A stretch of 16,937 bases of DNA from JBDTCS01 sp039923455 (lineage in GTDB: Bacteria > Bacteroidota > Ignavibacteria > Palsa-1295), in the NCBI GenBank assembly GCA_039923455.1, contig JBDTCS010000042.1, positions 1 through 16,937 of the forward strand, read 5' to 3'. A model generated the notes under the pieces. The model had not been told where the DNA came from and did no database searches. It saw nothing but the letters and a program-made list of their open reading frames with translations. Numbering within the stretch: the stretch's first letter is position 1; each line of letters begins with the position of its first letter. Shown here in pieces: positions 1 through 8,300 of this stretch. The position numbers and the translations under genes were made by a program.

Positions 1-1078
1 ATTTTGCCATCGTCGGTGATGTCGTCGTTGAGATAGTCATACTGGAAGCGGGTAGCGGCGACGCAGGTTTGGTGGCGAGCATCACATCGACATCTGCCTG
101 GTCGAGGGTGCTCATGAAGATATTGCGCGGATTGCTATGCTTGACTTCGAGATTGCCGACGCCGCAGCACATATCCCAGACGATATAATCCTTCTGCCAA
201 TTCTTTCCGAGCGTTTCGGTCAGCTTGTCATAGGCCTTGTCGACGACCTTGAGCGGCGTGTAGTACGCGCCTTTGAAGCTGCGCTCATCAATTGGGATAA
301 GGCTATCGCGGCGTTCGAGTAAGTAGTTGCGGTATTCGCTCGCAGGCGGCTTGTGGTAAATTGCCCAGAACCGCCGATAACCTTCTCTGCTTCCGAGTTC
401 ATAGACTTTGCCACCGAGCAGAAAGACCGGTGCATTCCCCTTATGCAGCAACTGCGCCGTAAGGTTATCGTGCGTGGCGTTCGTGCCGTCGTGCATGATA
501 TCGGCAAAGAAGAGCAGCGCATAATCATCTTCGGGGACTCCGTTGATCTCGCGTCCGATCATCTCCACCCATTTATCGAACACCTGTTTTAGGTTATCGG
601 GGGTAATCTGAATGCGAATGATCTCGCCTTTCTGGATCGCATCCTTGAAGGTGCGGAGAAATTCCTCTTCTTGCGTTTCGATTCTAAACGAAACGAGATA
701 GGTACCGATATACGCAGAGACCGTATCTAATGCCTCCTGTGTGTAACCGCTCGCCTTCTTACCCCACTTGATCGTCTTTTTTGCGAGAAATGGAATCACA
801 TCCGAGCTCTTCATGATTGCCGCTTTCTGCGTATCGACGACCGCCAGAAACGGGGGGACGTACTCGCCTTTGTTCAAAGCCTGCTGCACATAATGTAGCA
901 GTTGCGTAAACATCGCGTAGGTGGAAATCTTGTAGGAGTCCTTTGCCTCAAACCAAATCTCCTTGGTTTGAATATCAATGAGGTTTTTTGAGTATCCCTT
1001 CAGACCTAAGGCCTTGATGTAAATATCCTTTACATCCTCTTCGCTTTTTGCGAGCTTCAGTTTATCAAAAAGCGTCAT
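1..1078 (-). CDS. Type IIG-like restriction-modification enzyme, N-terminal part (partial, apparent frameshift)
   Basis: The frame opens with ATG at 1076-1078 and runs off the left edge without a stop (about 359 codons). The N-terminal part has a possible PD-(D/E)XK nuclease signature: D35 followed by E44-A-K46. A helical linker follows, then hallmarks of an N6-adenine DNA methyltransferase: motif X (GAYYTP, about 270-275), motif I (WDMCCGVGN, about 301-309) and a following acidic strand (STLDQADVDVM, about 323-333). Nuclease plus linker plus methyltransferase in one chain fits type IIG enzymes, which cut DNA and methylate the same site; the target-recognition part would lie beyond the window. 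After residue 337 (codon 68-70) the frame becomes low-complexity Ser/Thr/Pro, while the neighbouring frame reads TRFQYDYLNDDITDDG, which fits the family. One base is therefore apparently missing in a T run. No Shine-Dalgarno sequence precedes the ATG. The methyltransferase call is firm; the IIG and nuclease assignments are inferences. Confidence 0.8.
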   Translation of the reverse strand, partial: MTLFDKLKLAKSEEDVKDIYIKALGLKGYSKNLIDIQTKEIWFEAKDSYKISTYAMFTQLLHYVQQALNKGEYVPPFLAVVDTQKAAIMKSSDVIPFLAKKTIKWGKKASGYTQEALDTVSAYIGTYLVSFRIETQEEEFLRTFKDAIQKGEIIRIQITPDNLKQVFDKWVEMIGREINGVPEDDYALLFFADIMHDGTNATHDNLTAQLLHKGNAPVFLLGGKVYELGSREGYRRFWAIYHKPPASEYRNYLLERRDSLIPIDERSFKGAYYTPLKVVDKAYDKLTETLGKNWQKDYIVWDMCCGVGNLEVKHSNPRNIFMSTLDQADVDVMLATKPASPLPASSMTISTTTSPTMAK

Positions 1079-1133
1079 GAGTGGTGAATGTTAGTGCCTA
1101 TGCTTTCTGTGTTCGATGATTCGTAGCAGGGAG

Positions 1134-1177
1134 AACACACCGCCGGGCGGTGGGTGGTTCCCCGCTGCGGGTGTGTT
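1134..1177. repeat. Nested inverted repeat, REP-like
   Basis: Outer arms aacacacc (1134-1141) and ggtgtgtt (1170-1177) are exact reverse complements. Inside them are two further palindromes: caccgccgggcggtg (1138-1152) and cccgctgcggg (1161-1171). These can form a cruciform in DNA or a branched hairpin in RNA. Such compact, GC-rich, multi-palindrome units resemble intergenic REP-like elements, but I cannot see copy number from one window. Confidence 0.55.
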
Positions 1178-1215
1178 ATTCGTGGAGTGCATCGTATGGG
1201 GATCCCCTCACCCGG

Positions 1216-1255
1216 CCTCTCCCCCGCCTCGGCGGACTTACAGCGCTGGGAGAGG
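1216..1255. repeat. Second nested inverted repeat (cctctccc / gggagagg)
   Basis: Arms cctctccc (1216-1223) and gggagagg (1248-1255) are exact reverse complements. Between them lie a small hairpin, ccgcc-tc-ggcgg (1224-1235), and an 8-base palindrome, cagcgctg (1241-1248). This is a branched structure much like the neighbouring element at 1134-1177. CTCTCCC/GGGAGAG pairs are common in dispersed intergenic repeats of many bacteria, so this may be one copy of a family. Confidence 0.5.
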
Positions 1256-1392
1256 AGTAAGAAAAAAAAAGGGATGTAGGAATAAAAAGAGGAGTAGTAA
1301 GAGGGTGGTAAAATAGTAGGTAAGAGGGTAAGTAAGTAAGACAGTATGTAAGAACGAGCCTACTTCGTGACACGCACTGGCTCAGAACAAAA

Positions 1393-1418
1393 TACCCGCC
1401 GATTGAGCTCGGCGGGTA
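1393..1418 (-). terminator. Rho-independent terminator after the M16 operon
   Basis: A perfect 10-base stem, tacccgccga / tcggcgggta, surrounds the 6-base loop ttgagc. Read on the minus strand the stem is followed at once by TTTTGTTCTG, a U-rich tail. It sits 23 bases after the stop codon of the M16-like gene, so it should end that operon before the restriction-modification gene. Confidence 0.85.
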
Positions 1419-1441
1419 CTACAATTTGGCTTCTACCAATC

Positions 1442-3571
1442 TTACTTTTTCTTAAATACGTCTGCTTTGGGGTGCGTGTTGTGTTTGTATTTGGTGACTG
1501 TCATAGTTAGCTCTTGGTTGCCGGTGACGGCGATTTTGTAGGGGAGCATTATGCCATCGACCGCTTTGTAATCGCTGAAGGCAAGTTCGGTTGGGCCGGC
1601 GGAGCTGTTTTGGTCGCGCTCCATGAGGAGGCCAGTCTTTTTGCTGATGAACCACTTTTCGATCGATGCATCCGGACGCGTTACTTCGAGTACGTAGCAT
1701 GGTTCGCCGAGTTTGCTCGGCATTTCGCCGATTAGTCGTACGCTATGTCCCGCGGTTTGCAGATGGAGCTCCGGCAGAAATTCTGCGTCGGTCAATTCGT
1801 GCTGAAGATCGTCGCCCTTTAGCTCTTGCGATTGTGCGCCTTGCTGCATCCATACGTGTTCGCCATCTACCCAATTGTGCATCACGCCGAATGGCAGCGT
1901 AAGCGTTTCGTATTTTTTGTTCGGGGCGGCTTCGATCGAAACAAGTTTGCCTGCGATCTGTTGGCCTTGCGCGTTGATCTGCACATCGGCTTCCGTTGTG
2001 CGGTCGGTCACTTTCTCCAATGCTTTTTTGCCAAGCACTCCGTAAAATTTGGTGAGCACTTCTGCAAGCGTTGCCTTCGAAGGTGTGAGTGCTGGTGCGG
2101 AAGCGGTAGCCGGTGCCGAACCTTCCAAATTCAGATTGACATCATAGACCTTCACATCACCAAAGCGTTCGAGTTTGCTTTTGATCGCTTTTGCATCGCC
2201 TGTTACGATCACTGCGATATCATTCGCGGGATAGACTTTCTTCCCGATTGCGACGAGTTCATCACCGGTCATGTTCGTGATACGCTCGGCATACGTTTGA
2301 AAATAATTGTTCGGCAAGCCGTACTCGATCGTTGCGAGCGCCTGCACGTTCATCATCGTAGGATCCGCAAGCGACATCAGATACGAACCGGTCACGATGC
2401 TCTTATCAAGATCCATCTCCGCACCTACGATCGGTTCGCTCGAGAGACGCTTGTACTCGTATAGCATTTGATCAAGTGCGGAATCGGTCACCGCATTCCG
2501 AACCCCTGCCACAGCCACAAGCACACCACGATCGATCGATGCTGTTAGCGAACCACCCGGTGTATATGTATATCCGTGCCTCTCACGAAGATTTTGAAAA
2601 AGTCGATTTTGAAAACCGATCGTGCCGTTGCCTGCAAAGATTGCTGCAAGGAACGCGGCTTTGTCATAGTCCGGATCGCTACGCTTGAGGCCCAAGCGCT
2701 GCAAGCGAATGTTCGATTGCACGGAACCCGGACGGTCGATCAGAATGATCGGCATGCCATGGATATCATGTAGCTCAGTGTATTGCGGAATCGCTGGAGT
2801 CACAGACGCCCAATCACCAAATGCTTTTTCGAGCATCGGAAGAATTTGCTCCTTCGTAATATCACCGTTGATCGAAAGCACCGCGTTGTTCGGTCCGAAA
2901 TTTTTTGCATGCCATGCACGGACTACATCGACGGTGATCGCTTTGACGGTCGCTTCGTTTTCGATTGCACCGTACGGATGATCACCGAAAATCAGTTTGC
3001 GTCCCATGAATCTGCCCGGCGAGCCAGCATCTTTCTTTTCGGCAGCAAGCGCTGCATCACGTTGTGCGATATACTTCGCGAGCTCATCGGAGGGGAAACT
3101 TGGATTGCGAATGACATCGGAGTAAATCGGGAGGATCACAGCGAGATCTTTCGTCAAGCCTGAAGTATAAATATTAATATCATCTGCGTTCGCGACGGCT
3201 GCGATCTGCGCACCGTAGAAATCGACCTTCTTTGCGATCTCATCGGCGGACATCGTCTTCGTCCCCTTCTCGAGCAACCTTGCAACTGCTCCGGCTGCAC
3301 CGATATTTTTTCCATCGACAGCGCTACCGGAAAGTATCAGCGTACGGAAGAACACTACGGGCTGGCGGTGATCTTCGACGAGTACGACGCGCAATCCGTT
3401 CTTCAGTTTGAATTCCGATGTAGTCGGTGCATTCAAATGTGGCACAGGCCCAGGTGCGGGCTTCTGCGACATGTTCGTTTGCGCGAGACCGATGTTTGTT
3501 GTGCCAAGCACGATGCTCAGTAGCGCAACAGCCAGAAATGTAATAGTCAAATTCTTCATTTCGATTTTCAT
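1442..3571 (-). CDS. M16B peptidase-like subunit lacking the zinc motif, with C-terminal LolA-like domain
   Basis: This 709-residue exported protein begins with a signal peptide (hydrophobic stretch ending near GLAQ, about residue 31). Two M16 domains follow; RERHGYTYTPGG and the nearby Gly-rich GNGTIGF segment are typical of the second. The catalytic HxxEH is replaced by R98-L-L-E-K102, so both zinc-binding His are missing and the subunit should not be catalytic. From about residue 501 to the end is a beta-rich domain (VWMQQGAQSQELKG, WFISKKTGLLMERDQ, FSDYKAVDGIMLPYKI) resembling LolA-type or outer-membrane lipoprotein-sorting folds. Family knowledge: M16B enzymes often work as an active plus an inactive subunit. 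The active partner is the gene directly upstream (gap 77 bases). A GTG at 3610 would add 13 residues; I prefer ATG 3571, which has AAGAG a few bases before it and gives a normal signal peptide. The shorter ATG at 3559 is also possible. Confidence 0.87.
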   Translation of the reverse strand: MKIEMKNLTITFLAVALLSIVLGTTNIGLAQTNMSQKPAPGPVPHLNAPTTSEFKLKNGLRVVLVEDHRQPVVFFRTLILSGSAVDGKNIGAAGAVARLLEKGTKTMSADEIAKKVDFYGAQIAAVANADDINIYTSGLTKDLAVILPIYSDVIRNPSFPSDELAKYIAQRDAALAAEKKDAGSPGRFMGRKLIFGDHPYGAIENEATVKAITVDVVRAWHAKNFGPNNAVLSINGDITKEQILPMLEKAFGDWASVTPAIPQYTELHDIHGMPIILIDRPGSVQSNIRLQRLGLKRSDPDYDKAAFLAAIFAGNGTIGFQNRLFQNLRERHGYTYTPGGSLTASIDRGVLVAVAGVRNAVTDSALDQMLYEYKRLSSEPIVGAEMDLDKSIVTGSYLMSLADPTMMNVQALATIEYGLPNNYFQTYAERITNMTGDELVAIGKKVYPANDIAVIVTGDAKAIKSKLERFGDVKVYDVNLNLEGSAPATASAPALTPSKATLAEVLTKFYGVLGKKALEKVTDRTTEADVQINAQGQQIAGKLVSIEAAPNKKYETLTLPFGVMHNWVDGEHVWMQQGAQSQELKGDDLQHELTDAEFLPELHLQTAGHSVRLIGEMPSKLGEPCYVLEVTRPDASIEKWFISKKTGLLMERDQNSSAGPTELAFSDYKAVDGIMLPYKIAVTGNQELTMTVTKYKHNTHPKADVFKKK

Positions 3572-3616
3572 AACACTCTTAAAAATTATTGTCGTGATTG
3601 AGATCTTCACAAAAGC

Positions 3617-3648
3617 TTACTATACACGAGGATTACTATACGCAAGGA
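3617..3648. repeat. 16-base direct tandem repeat between the two M16 genes
   Basis: Two near-identical 16-base units, ttactatacacgagga (3617-3632) and ttactatacgcaagga (3633-3648), lie head to tail. A third partial copy (ttactg) overlaps the stop codon of the upstream M16 gene at 3649. The array fills much of the 77-base gap. It is probably a local duplication; no function is evident. Confidence 0.6.
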
Positions 3649-5016
3649 TTACTGTCCTCCTGCGCCGCCGGCTGCGGGTGCGGGTGGTACGGTATAGATG
3701 AGTACAGTGCGGCCTGATTGCTTCAGGTATTGATTGGCTACGCGCTGTATGTCCTCGCGTGTTACGGCGAGATACCGCGATAGCTCCGTGTTCACACGCT
3801 CGGTATCGTGATAGAGTGTATAAAAATGTGCGAGCTTAAGCGCAATCGATTGCACGCTCGAAGCTTCAGTGATCAGATCTTTGGAAGTCTGATTGATCGC
3901 TTTCTGATATTCTTCTTCGGTCACACCTTGCGTCTTGATCTTTGTGATCTCTTCATCCATCGCTGCGCGAAGCTTTGTAATATCTACCCCCGGTCGTGCA
4001 ACAGCAAGCGCAGCGAAGAAGCCAGCGGATTCCTGTGCAACGGGAAATGCAGAGACCTCTTCAGCAAGTTGATCTTGATCGACCAGTCGCTTCGTCAGGC
4101 GTGAACTGTTGCCCGAGGAGAGGATCGTCGTAAGCAAATCAAGCGCATACGCATCTTTGTTTCCTTCCGGAACGGTGAGCCACGCATACGCAACAGCTGG
4201 GAGTGGTGTTAGCTTTTCCTCGATCGTTTCGGTGCGCTCGGAAGTTTGTGGCTTTATCACAATCTCGGGACGATCAATAGGCGTCTCGCCTTTTGGAATC
4301 CAACCGAAATAATCGGTCACTGCTTTTTTCGCTTCGGCAGTTTGGAAATCACCTGCGATGACGAGCGTAGCATTGTTCGGAACGTAGTACTTTTTGTAGA
4401 ATTGCTGAAACTCGCCGATCGTCGCTTGATCAATGTATTGTGCTTCACCGATCGGGGTCCACTCATACTTCGAACCTGCGAAAACAGATTTCGTCACGCG
4501 CAAAAAGAATGTGCCGTAGGGTTGATTCTCATAACGATTGCGGCGTTCTTCTTTTACAACTTGTCGCTGTGTGTTAACGCCAATGGAATCGACGTGCAAC
4601 GTATGCATGCGCTCTGCTTCGGACCAAAGCAGCATCTTGAGGTTGTTGCTCGGAGCGTTATCTTCGTATACGGTACGATCCTGCGCAGTGAATGCATTCA
4701 GATTGCCGCCGCATTGCTCCATGTTCTTGGCGTACTCTCCGCGCTTGATATGGTCGGTCGCCTCGAACATCAGATGCTCGAAAAAATGTGCGAAGCCGGT
4801 GCGGGTCGGATCTTCGTTCTTCGAGCCAACATGATAATAGACTCTGACCGCAACGATGGGTGCAGAATGCTCGGGATAGAGAATAACATGGAGGCCATTC
4901 GGCATGTCGTATTCCTCGATCTTGATCGGCTTCATTCCCTGAGCCGAAACCGAAGCCGAAAGCCCGCAAACGCAAAGCGCCGCCGTGAGTACACTAAACA
5001 GGATTCTACTTTTCAT
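3649..5016 (-). CDS. Catalytic M16B zinc peptidase (insulinase/pitrilysin-like family)
   Basis: This 455-residue exported metallopeptidase is the catalytic member of the pair. It has a signal peptide (MKSRILFSVLTAALC onward, ending near SVSAQ). The inverzincin motif H77-FFE-H81 (H77 and H81 zinc ligands, E80 general base) lies in the context GFAHFFEHLMFEATDH. The third ligand, E157 in KEERRNRYEN, lies 76 residues after the second His, as expected for M16. The C-terminal half has SGNSSRLTKRLVDQDQL, typical of the second M16 domain. Such proteins probably degrade or process peptides in the periplasm, together with the inactive subunit encoded downstream. The frame extends in-phase to 5055, but the longer N-terminus would put a hydrophobic, Cys-containing segment before the signal peptide, so I chose ATG 5016. 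No clear Shine-Dalgarno sequence supports any of the starts. The protein ends in a short Pro/Ala/Gly tail. Confidence 0.93.
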   Translation of the reverse strand: MKSRILFSVLTAALCVCGLSASVSAQGMKPIKIEEYDMPNGLHVILYPEHSAPIVAVRVYYHVGSKNEDPTRTGFAHFFEHLMFEATDHIKRGEYAKNMEQCGGNLNAFTAQDRTVYEDNAPSNNLKMLLWSEAERMHTLHVDSIGVNTQRQVVKEERRNRYENQPYGTFFLRVTKSVFAGSKYEWTPIGEAQYIDQATIGEFQQFYKKYYVPNNATLVIAGDFQTAEAKKAVTDYFGWIPKGETPIDRPEIVIKPQTSERTETIEEKLTPLPAVAYAWLTVPEGNKDAYALDLLTTILSSGNSSRLTKRLVDQDQLAEEVSAFPVAQESAGFFAALAVARPGVDITKLRAAMDEEITKIKTQGVTEEEYQKAINQTSKDLITEASSVQSIALKLAHFYTLYHDTERVNTELSRYLAVTREDIQRVANQYLKQSGRTVLIYTVPPAPAAGGAGGQ

Positions 5017-5382
5017 AACAAAGATTGTGAACATCATACATGACACACCAAACACTGAACCGGAGCAGCCTCAAAAACGCCGAATCCGAACTGGATTCAG
5101 CCCTTTTCAGTGAAAAACCCATCAAAAGGGCGTGGAAAGCACTGCATTAACGCACGAGGATAGGAATTGTTTCAGGCGTGAAGCCGAGAACTCGCTCGGG
5201 ACACACAACCACCAAATTGCACCGATCTAATTGTAGGCACAGTCCGCAGTTCTACAAGTGAGATCGCGAATTGGTGCTACTTCACCTGGTTTGCATTAGG
5301 GATTAATTTTTGCCCTACACGATCAAGCACCAGATTGGGTACATTGGTAGTAGATTTGCAAGATGCAAATCAGGTCAACACT
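5017..5382. other. Divergent intergenic region between the M16 operon and the T9SS cargo gene
   Basis: No gene is visible here. The region must carry the promoters of two divergent transcripts. It contains an inverted repeat gcccttttc-side arm (5100-5107) with aaaagggc (5124-5131) around a 16-base spacer, a smaller one (gaatcc/ggattc near 5090), and the strong palindrome at 5353-5371 described separately. I could not define a promoter for the M16 operon. Confidence 0.5.
5351..5371 (+). promoter_or_regulatory. Possible -7 box overlapped by a perfect palindrome (candidate operator)
   Basis: The octamer tagatttg (5351-5358) matches the TAnnTTTG -7 element known for Bacteroidota promoters. It overlaps an exact 8-base inverted repeat, gatttgca-aga-tgcaaatc (5353-5371), centred about 20 bases before the ATG of the large secreted protein. 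A -33 TTTG at the usual spacing is not evident, so promoter identity is uncertain. The palindrome could instead be an mRNA hairpin in the 5' leader. Confidence 0.35.
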
Positions 5383-8300
5383 ATGAAGCCGCGCGCTCTC
5401 GGGTTGCTTCTTCTTATCTTTCTCTTATTCCCGTTGCGAGTCTTTTCGCAGCAGGGGTGGTATGCAATTCCTTGTCCGATTGCTACCGAGGATTTTGACG
5501 CAGGCAATGACACGATCCTCTCCGTTCTCAACTATAAGAGCGTTGCCTGTTCGAGCGACGGAGGTCTGACTTGGAGTTCTTATGCTTCGCTACCAATGGG
5601 CGGTTACGAGTACTGGTTTAGCGGTATCAAATCGAATGGCCCCGGTTCGGCATTGGTGTTCGGGCTCCGAGCGGAGGATCCGACTCACAATGTTTACTTT
5701 GCATTATTGTGGATGACCAAGGATGGAGGCAAATCGTGGACGCATCTTCGAGACGATCCGAGTTATGGACCCTCTTATGTGCTCATGGATCATGGAATGA
5801 AAACTCCATGCTATGGCTCTTGGGCTTCGCACGGATTAATTGGCAATGAATGGGCGAGCATTTTGGACAACAAATTTGTTTGGTCAGGACAAACTGAGAA
5901 AATTTGTGGTCTCGACTTTCAAGATTCGATCGGTGTCGCGATCAGTTCAAATCAGGACAAAACCTTTCATATTAACAGAACGACGAATCTTGGAGGAGTC
6001 TGGTCGAAGGACTCCATAACGATTCACGGTCCACCGAACACCACCTCCGTTCGAAGTTGCCGTAATACTTGGTTCATTGCCGATGATCGGCGGTTGCTCC
6101 GCTCCGTTGACTCGGGTGCAACGTGGTCGGCGCAAGCGACCTTCACTCAGCGTATTACCGGATTTAACTTCTTTGACTCCGTTGGATATTTATGTCTTAG
6201 TGGCGCTGACTATATCGAGCGAACTTCCAATGCCGGGCTAACTTGGTACCCGCAATCGTGCACCGACGGCGAGACTACAGTGTACAATGTCACACCGACA
6301 AGTTACACAACCGCCTATGCGTGGAGCAATAGCAACCAGATCATGAAGTGTAGTAATAACGTAGCAGCTTCGCCTGGTCCGGTATTGAGTATGCCGAGGA
6401 GCATTGATTTTGGACAAGTGGCCGCAAGTGTTTTGCAGAGCAAAACTGTGCTTGCACGTAATATTGGAACGGGTACGCTCAGCGTGACAAGCGTTTTGTC
6501 GGACAGTACGAATGTGACCGTCACGCCCACGACTTTTTCGCTTGCAACTGGTGACAGTATCACACTAACCGTGCTTTACACAACACACAACGGTGCGGGT
6601 GATCATATTCGAGTGGCGATCAGCTCGAATTCGATTCCGAGCAAGCAAGTCTTCACGATTCTCGGAAGTGCACTCGTGCCAACGCTCTCCTACTCTACCG
6701 ACACGCTGGATTTCGGGAATGTGCGATTAGGAGAGACACAGACAAAAAAGATTCGCGTCACGAACAGTGGCAAAATCACCGCAAAGTTTCAGACACCGGA
6801 AGTCATCCCGAGTCAATTTTACTCATTGCAAGCTGACTCTGTTCAAATAACGAATAGCGGTATCCTCACCGTCCGCTTCTCTGCGAGAAGCCTGGGGCAG
6901 CAAACCGGTACGCTCATTCTCCATTCGAATGCATTCTCACCGGATACGATCGTGCTCATCGGTAACGGTGTTAGCGCAGAAGCGAACACGCTCAACGTTG
7001 ATTGGCTGAAAAATATTTCGACAGCGGATCCATTGCAGGGCATCGCGACGAATGTTATTACGCAAAGTTCGGGCATTGCACTTGTTTCCGGTGCGGTTGG
7101 TGCGAGCAAGATCACCGACAATTTTCTCGACGTTCGGTTTGACGCGCAAGGCGTCGAGCGATCACGGCGAATTTTGGATCTGGATACGAATGCCTCCAAC
7201 GCGAGAACATCGATGGAGAGTGATGGTCAAGACGGTGCGTACCTCGCGCATCTGATCATCGGCGGTAATCTTTCGGTTTTGCATCTCGACGCAAACGGAG
7301 ATGTGCACTGGCGAGATACACTTCACTCGGGAAACACACAGGGTGTGTCCCCTGACTTCCCAATTTTGTTAACCGAGCTTAACGCATCGGGGCTAAGCTC
7401 ATCGGGTGTTGCACTTTGTTGTGCAGGCTTTTCATACTCACGTTCGGGTAGTTTTCAGCAACTGGAGGAAAAGGGCCAATCTCTTTTCCAATCTTACGAT
7501 CGAGACGGACACGTCCTGAGAAGCGACACGATCAACGGATCCTCCTCGTATTCGTACAAACAGCCTCCCAGGATCGACCTCGGCTATGATTGGGCTACCT
7601 CGCTCCTCAGCATCGGAAACAAGATCTATGCTGCCTTTCGACTTGATCAGGGACAATATCCCTACGGTTACCATATCCCAAGCCCGCTGCCCACCGAATA
7701 TCACTCTTATATCTACAAAGCCGACACTGGGCGTGCTGTGCCGATCTTTGACGAGGTGAACCGGTTTGGCTCGGGATTTCTAACCACGTTTCAGAATAGA
7801 CTTTACGAAGCCGAACGTGCAAACGATAGCTCGTTCCAACTTTTAGCATTCGATGATTCGGATCACATTGTTCGACGCTCTGTTATTCCAAACCCTAATG
7901 GCACAAGCGCAAATGGTACGAGTTCAGGTGACATTGATAATTTCTATGGAGTGGGTTGTGATTCATCTGGCAATGTTTTCATCTCTGCGACGAGTTCGAC
8001 GGAGTTTTCGGGTGAGAAGGCATCGCTCGTTCGGTTTTCGCCGAGAGGCGAGTTTCTTTGGAAGCGCACCTTCGAAGGGCTTGGAAGCGGCGATGATATT
8101 CCGGTGAAGATCATCCTCGATCATGACTTCGCATATCAGCTCGTCAAAAGTATGGATACGAGTGGTAATGACTTTGTCTTGCTTAAGTATGATACCTCAG
8201 GCAATTTGATCTATCGGCTGCGGTACGATGGTTCAGGACACGGCGACGATGTACCAAGAGATTTCGCGATCGGATTGGGTGGCTCGATCTATGTTGTCGG

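Larger units (their letters stand above)
1079..1392. other. Gene-free, repeat-rich spacer upstream of the restriction-modification gene
   Basis: No convincing gene is present. Short open frames on both strands are low-complexity and have no recognisable product. The stretch holds two blocks of nested inverted repeats (1134-1177 and 1216-1255), then a 93-base run without C on the plus strand (1249-1341), including nine consecutive A at 1262-1270 and GTAA-type repeats near 1318-1340. The restriction-modification promoter must lie in or near this region, but I could not pick out a -33/-7 pair. Confidence 0.6.

Noticed and set aside
1116..1316. Short open frames on both strands over the repeat-rich spacer
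   Set aside because: Their translations only reflect the palindromes and the C-free tract (Lys/Arg or Ser/Leu/Tyr runs). There is no recognisable domain or ribosome binding site.
5100..5131. Inverted repeat gccctttt / aaaagggc in the divergent intergenic region
   Set aside because: The 16-base spacer and A/T-rich arms make it weak. It could be an operator or leader hairpin, but nothing else supports a role.
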